In this document: positions 47,680 to 50,036 of the stretch, one piece after another
How the letters are laid out: each line of letters opens with the position of its first letter
Position numbering within the stretch: position 1 is the stretch's first letter
Assembly: GCA_937893835.1 (NCBI GenBank)
Contig: CALCSS010000042.1
Span: 1-50,036, forward strand
DNA: 50,036 nt
DNA from: an uncultured Fidelibacterota bacterium
GTDB lineage: Bacteria > Fidelibacterota > Marinisomatia > Marinisomatales > UBA1611
Reading direction: 5' to 3'
Made by a program: the position numbers and the translations under genes
The notes under the pieces: generated by a model
Told to the model about the DNA's origin: nothing
What the model saw: the letters and a program-made list of their open reading frames with translations, nothing else
Databases searched by the model: none

Positions 47680-48492
47680 TCAGATATTATTAATAAAGGT
47701 AAAAACTCCATCATAGTATGCAGGAAAAGACTCAAATGAAGACATTCTATGCTTTCCTTGAATTTCTATCAGGGTCTTATTTTGTCTTTTTAGATTACTA
47801 TAAAAATTAAAAACCTGGGGAAACGGGATGACGTTGTCCTCTCTGCTATGGATTAAAAGTAGAGGCGAAGCGGAGTCGTTAATATGGTCTTCAATATCAA
47901 AATCAAACTTGTTTATTATTGAAAAGGGCAAGAGCGGATGAAGTGTTTTTGCCAATTTATTTACGCTTATAACAGGCGACTCTAGAACTAGCCCAAGAAT
48001 GTTTTTTCCGCTGGCCAATTCTGTTGCGATTGGAGCACCCAATGAATAACCCCAAAAGATCATGGAGTCTGGTGGTATGCCCAAACTGTCTACCATGTAA
48101 TTGTATGCTACGGCACTACTTTCAAAGAAGCTTTCCTTCGACTTTATAGAGCCCGTGCTTAACCCATACCCCTTATAATCAAACATCACCGCATTTATTC
48201 CCAGTTGATTAAAAACATCCACATGAAATAATCTGTGAGATATATTAAATGCATTGCCACTAAAATATAAAATCGTCTTTTTATTTTTATTATTAGTTAT
48301 TTGCCAAGCGTGAAGACTGTCATTGGCGTTGAAGGGGATATGTTTTTGAACAATATTGAACGACCTTGGAGGGGGGTGATAGTGAGGAGATGGAGACAAA
48401 ACAATATTATGTTGGTTTAGGTACACGTATCCGACAACAATTAGATATGTTGAAACAACTACAGCCAATGTCCAAGACGCAGCCTTATTCAC
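47680..48492 (-). CDS. Alpha/beta hydrolase (membrane-anchored, BEM46/ABHD-like)
   Basis: MFDYKGYGLSTGS, MIFWGYSLGAPIATELA, LLLIHSREDNVIPF, QGKHRMSSF. Confidence 0.88.
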   Translation of the reverse strand: MNKAASWTLAVVVSTYLIVVGYVYLNQHNIVLSPSPHYHPPPRSFNIVQKHIPFNANDSLHAWQITNNKNKKTILYFSGNAFNISHRLFHVDVFNQLGINAVMFDYKGYGLSTGSIKSKESFFESSAVAYNYMVDSLGIPPDSMIFWGYSLGAPIATELASGKNILGLVLESPVISVNKLAKTLHPLLPFSIINKFDFDIEDHINDSASPLLLIHSREDNVIPFPQVFNFYSNLKRQNKTLIEIQGKHRMSSFESFPAYYDGVFTFINNI

Positions 48493-48507
48493 TTATTATC
48501 CCCAAAA

Positions 48508-50036
48508 TCAAGAAACTACGCTCTGAATTTTTTTATGTATTACTATATTGTTTAAAAATAGAGTCCGATCCTCATCTGCTAACATATCAGCAATCCTATT
48601 CATTTCAGTCGCGGCCCTTTTAATGTAGGCCCTTGACCGATCACTCTCTCCAAGCGCGCTATAGGCCATCCCTATGTTGTATAAGATTTCCACAGAACTT
48701 TCATAAAACAACCTGGGTTGTGTTTTTATCTCGGTTTCTATTGAGCGAATAATATCTAATGATTCTATCTTATTGTCTAGTCTAGCATGGGTCAATGCCA
48801 ACAACGATTTTCCGGCCATCCTTTTTCCTGTGACCACCCAATGGTGAAATTCATTATCAGATTTTTCTTCAACAATATTATTAAAAAGGGTATTAAACGA
48901 TTCTAGGTGTGCGATGGCCTTATTATTCTGGTCCAAACCAGCGTGTGCCAGCGCAAGTAAATAATGATAACTTGAACCAATGTCCAAACCAGTTTTTGTA
49001 ACAGATTTATAATCATCCTTTACTTCATTGAGAATATCCACGCCCACTTTGGCCTCACCCATTTGGATGTAGTTACTTGCGATCAACATTTTTGATAACA
49101 AAAGCATTCTGGGTGTTTTGATTTGATTGTGCAATTTTTCATACTTAAAAGCATAATCAATAGAAGATTCATAATTACCAATTAGTTGTAAGACCATAGC
49201 GTGACTGAAGTATGCCCTTGAAAGTCTTTCGTACTGCTTGTCTTTCAAGTTTATTTTTTCTAGTTCACCATAATACCGGATTGAAGAAGAGTAGTCTGAA
49301 TAGGTTTGTTGAAAATAGGCCAAGTTGTTTAAGCCCTCTTCATATATGTTTTTTATCATTGGGTCAGAAATATTGTTCTTTATCGCGTTTCGTGTTTGCT
49401 CTATGGACAAAGAAAGATATTTTACTGCTAATTCATAGTCAGAATCGCTAGAAATCGCAGCCATCCTGGCTTTTAGCCTATGATAGATTCCCTTTACAAA
49501 ATTTGACATAAAATCATCTGGATATTTTTCTCTAAACTCATTTACCTCCACAAGCGCTTTCCTAGCGGTAAATATTTTTGAGGTAGCAGAGGGAAGGGTC
49601 CAGAGAGAAACAAGATGTGCAACTGGGAGGAAGGCTAAACCCATCCTATTGTTTGGGTCATGTTTCAAGGATGTTTCAAGGTCGAGAAGACAATTGTTTA
49701 ATATGTTTTTTCCTGTGTCTGAATCAGATTTCATCCAATAACCCTGATACCAAAATTTTAGAAAAAGGTAAAATCCTCTCGTACTCAGTGCGTCTGCGTA
49801 TGTTGTGTCTTCAGCAACAATTTCATTAAGGGTGGCAATCATGTTATCGATACCACCATCAGAGGTCCTTAGATTATATGCCTGAGCCTTCGCCTTTGTT
49901 AGTCTATCATAAACACCGGCATTCGAAGAGGGGTCCATTATGACAGATTCCCTATCAGAGGAAGAGATCTTTATGTCCAGGTTGTTTACAATGTTTAGGG
50001 CAACCTCGTCCTGTACAGAGAAAATATCTGTGACGT
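48508..50036 (-). CDS. TPR-repeat protein, C-terminal part of a TolB/FlgO-TPR-type regulator (5' end beyond the window)
   Basis: Frame stays open upstream of the track start 49938: ...VTDIFSVQDEVALNIVNNLDIKISSSDRESVIMDPSSNAGVYDRLTKAK...; DIFxVQDEVA is typical of this class. Confidence 0.75.
   Translation of the reverse strand, partial: VTDIFSVQDEVALNIVNNLDIKISSSDRESVIMDPSSNAGVYDRLTKAKAQAYNLRTSDGGIDNMIATLNEIVAEDTTYADALSTRGFYLFLKFWYQGYWMKSDSDTGKNILNNCLLDLETSLKHDPNNRMGLAFLPVAHLVSLWTLPSATSKIFTARKALVEVNEFREKYPDDFMSNFVKGIYHRLKARMAAISSDSDYELAVKYLSLSIEQTRNAIKNNISDPMIKNIYEEGLNNLAYFQQTYSDYSSSIRYYGELEKINLKDKQYERLSRAYFSHAMVLQLIGNYESSIDYAFKYEKLHNQIKTPRMLLLSKMLIASNYIQMGEAKVGVDILNEVKDDYKSVTKTGLDIGSSYHYLLALAHAGLDQNNKAIAHLESFNTLFNNIVEEKSDNEFHHWVVTGKRMAGKSLLALTHARLDNKIESLDIIRSIETEIKTQPRLFYESSVEILYNIGMAYSALGESDRSRAYIKRAATEMNRIADMLADEDRTLFLNNIVIHKKIQSVVS

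Overview
This 50 kb window is a gene-dense, low-GC bacterial chromosome segment spanning a probable replication origin. A leftward operon (rpmH-yidD-yidC-mnmE-mnmG-mfd-PPIase-surA) diverges from a rightward dnaA-ssb pair, with two tandem DnaA boxes between them and two near-consensus parS sites at the mnmG and mfd start codons. The rest holds an ether-lipid operon (AGPS-like synthase, SDR, PlsC-type acyltransferase, HMG-CoA-reductase-like protein), TolB-like/MltB/M28/ApaG/pyruvate kinase genes, a GH20 hexosaminidase, two secreted proteins with T9SS-like C-terminal sorting domains, an oligopeptide-type ABC transporter followed by nitrilase/MscS/SSS genes, two tandem PhyH dioxygenases, an aldo/keto reductase, an Smr protein and TPR proteins at both ends. 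The family mix suggests an FCB-group marine bacterium, possibly Marinimicrobia-like; this is inference only. The most exciting feature is at 43518..44711. The ORF track splits it into two ORFs, but it reads as one 397-codon secreted Omp28/thioredoxin-like protein. Its single in-frame TGA (43698..43700) replaces the first Cys of the CxxC motif (FTGLN-U-PYCP). A hairpin directly downstream (TGTC-CATC-TGCGA-GTT-TCGCA-CTA-GACA) matches the geometry of a bacterial SECIS element. This is a strong candidate for a new type of selenoprotein. No rRNA, tRNA, CRISPR array or mobile element was recognised.
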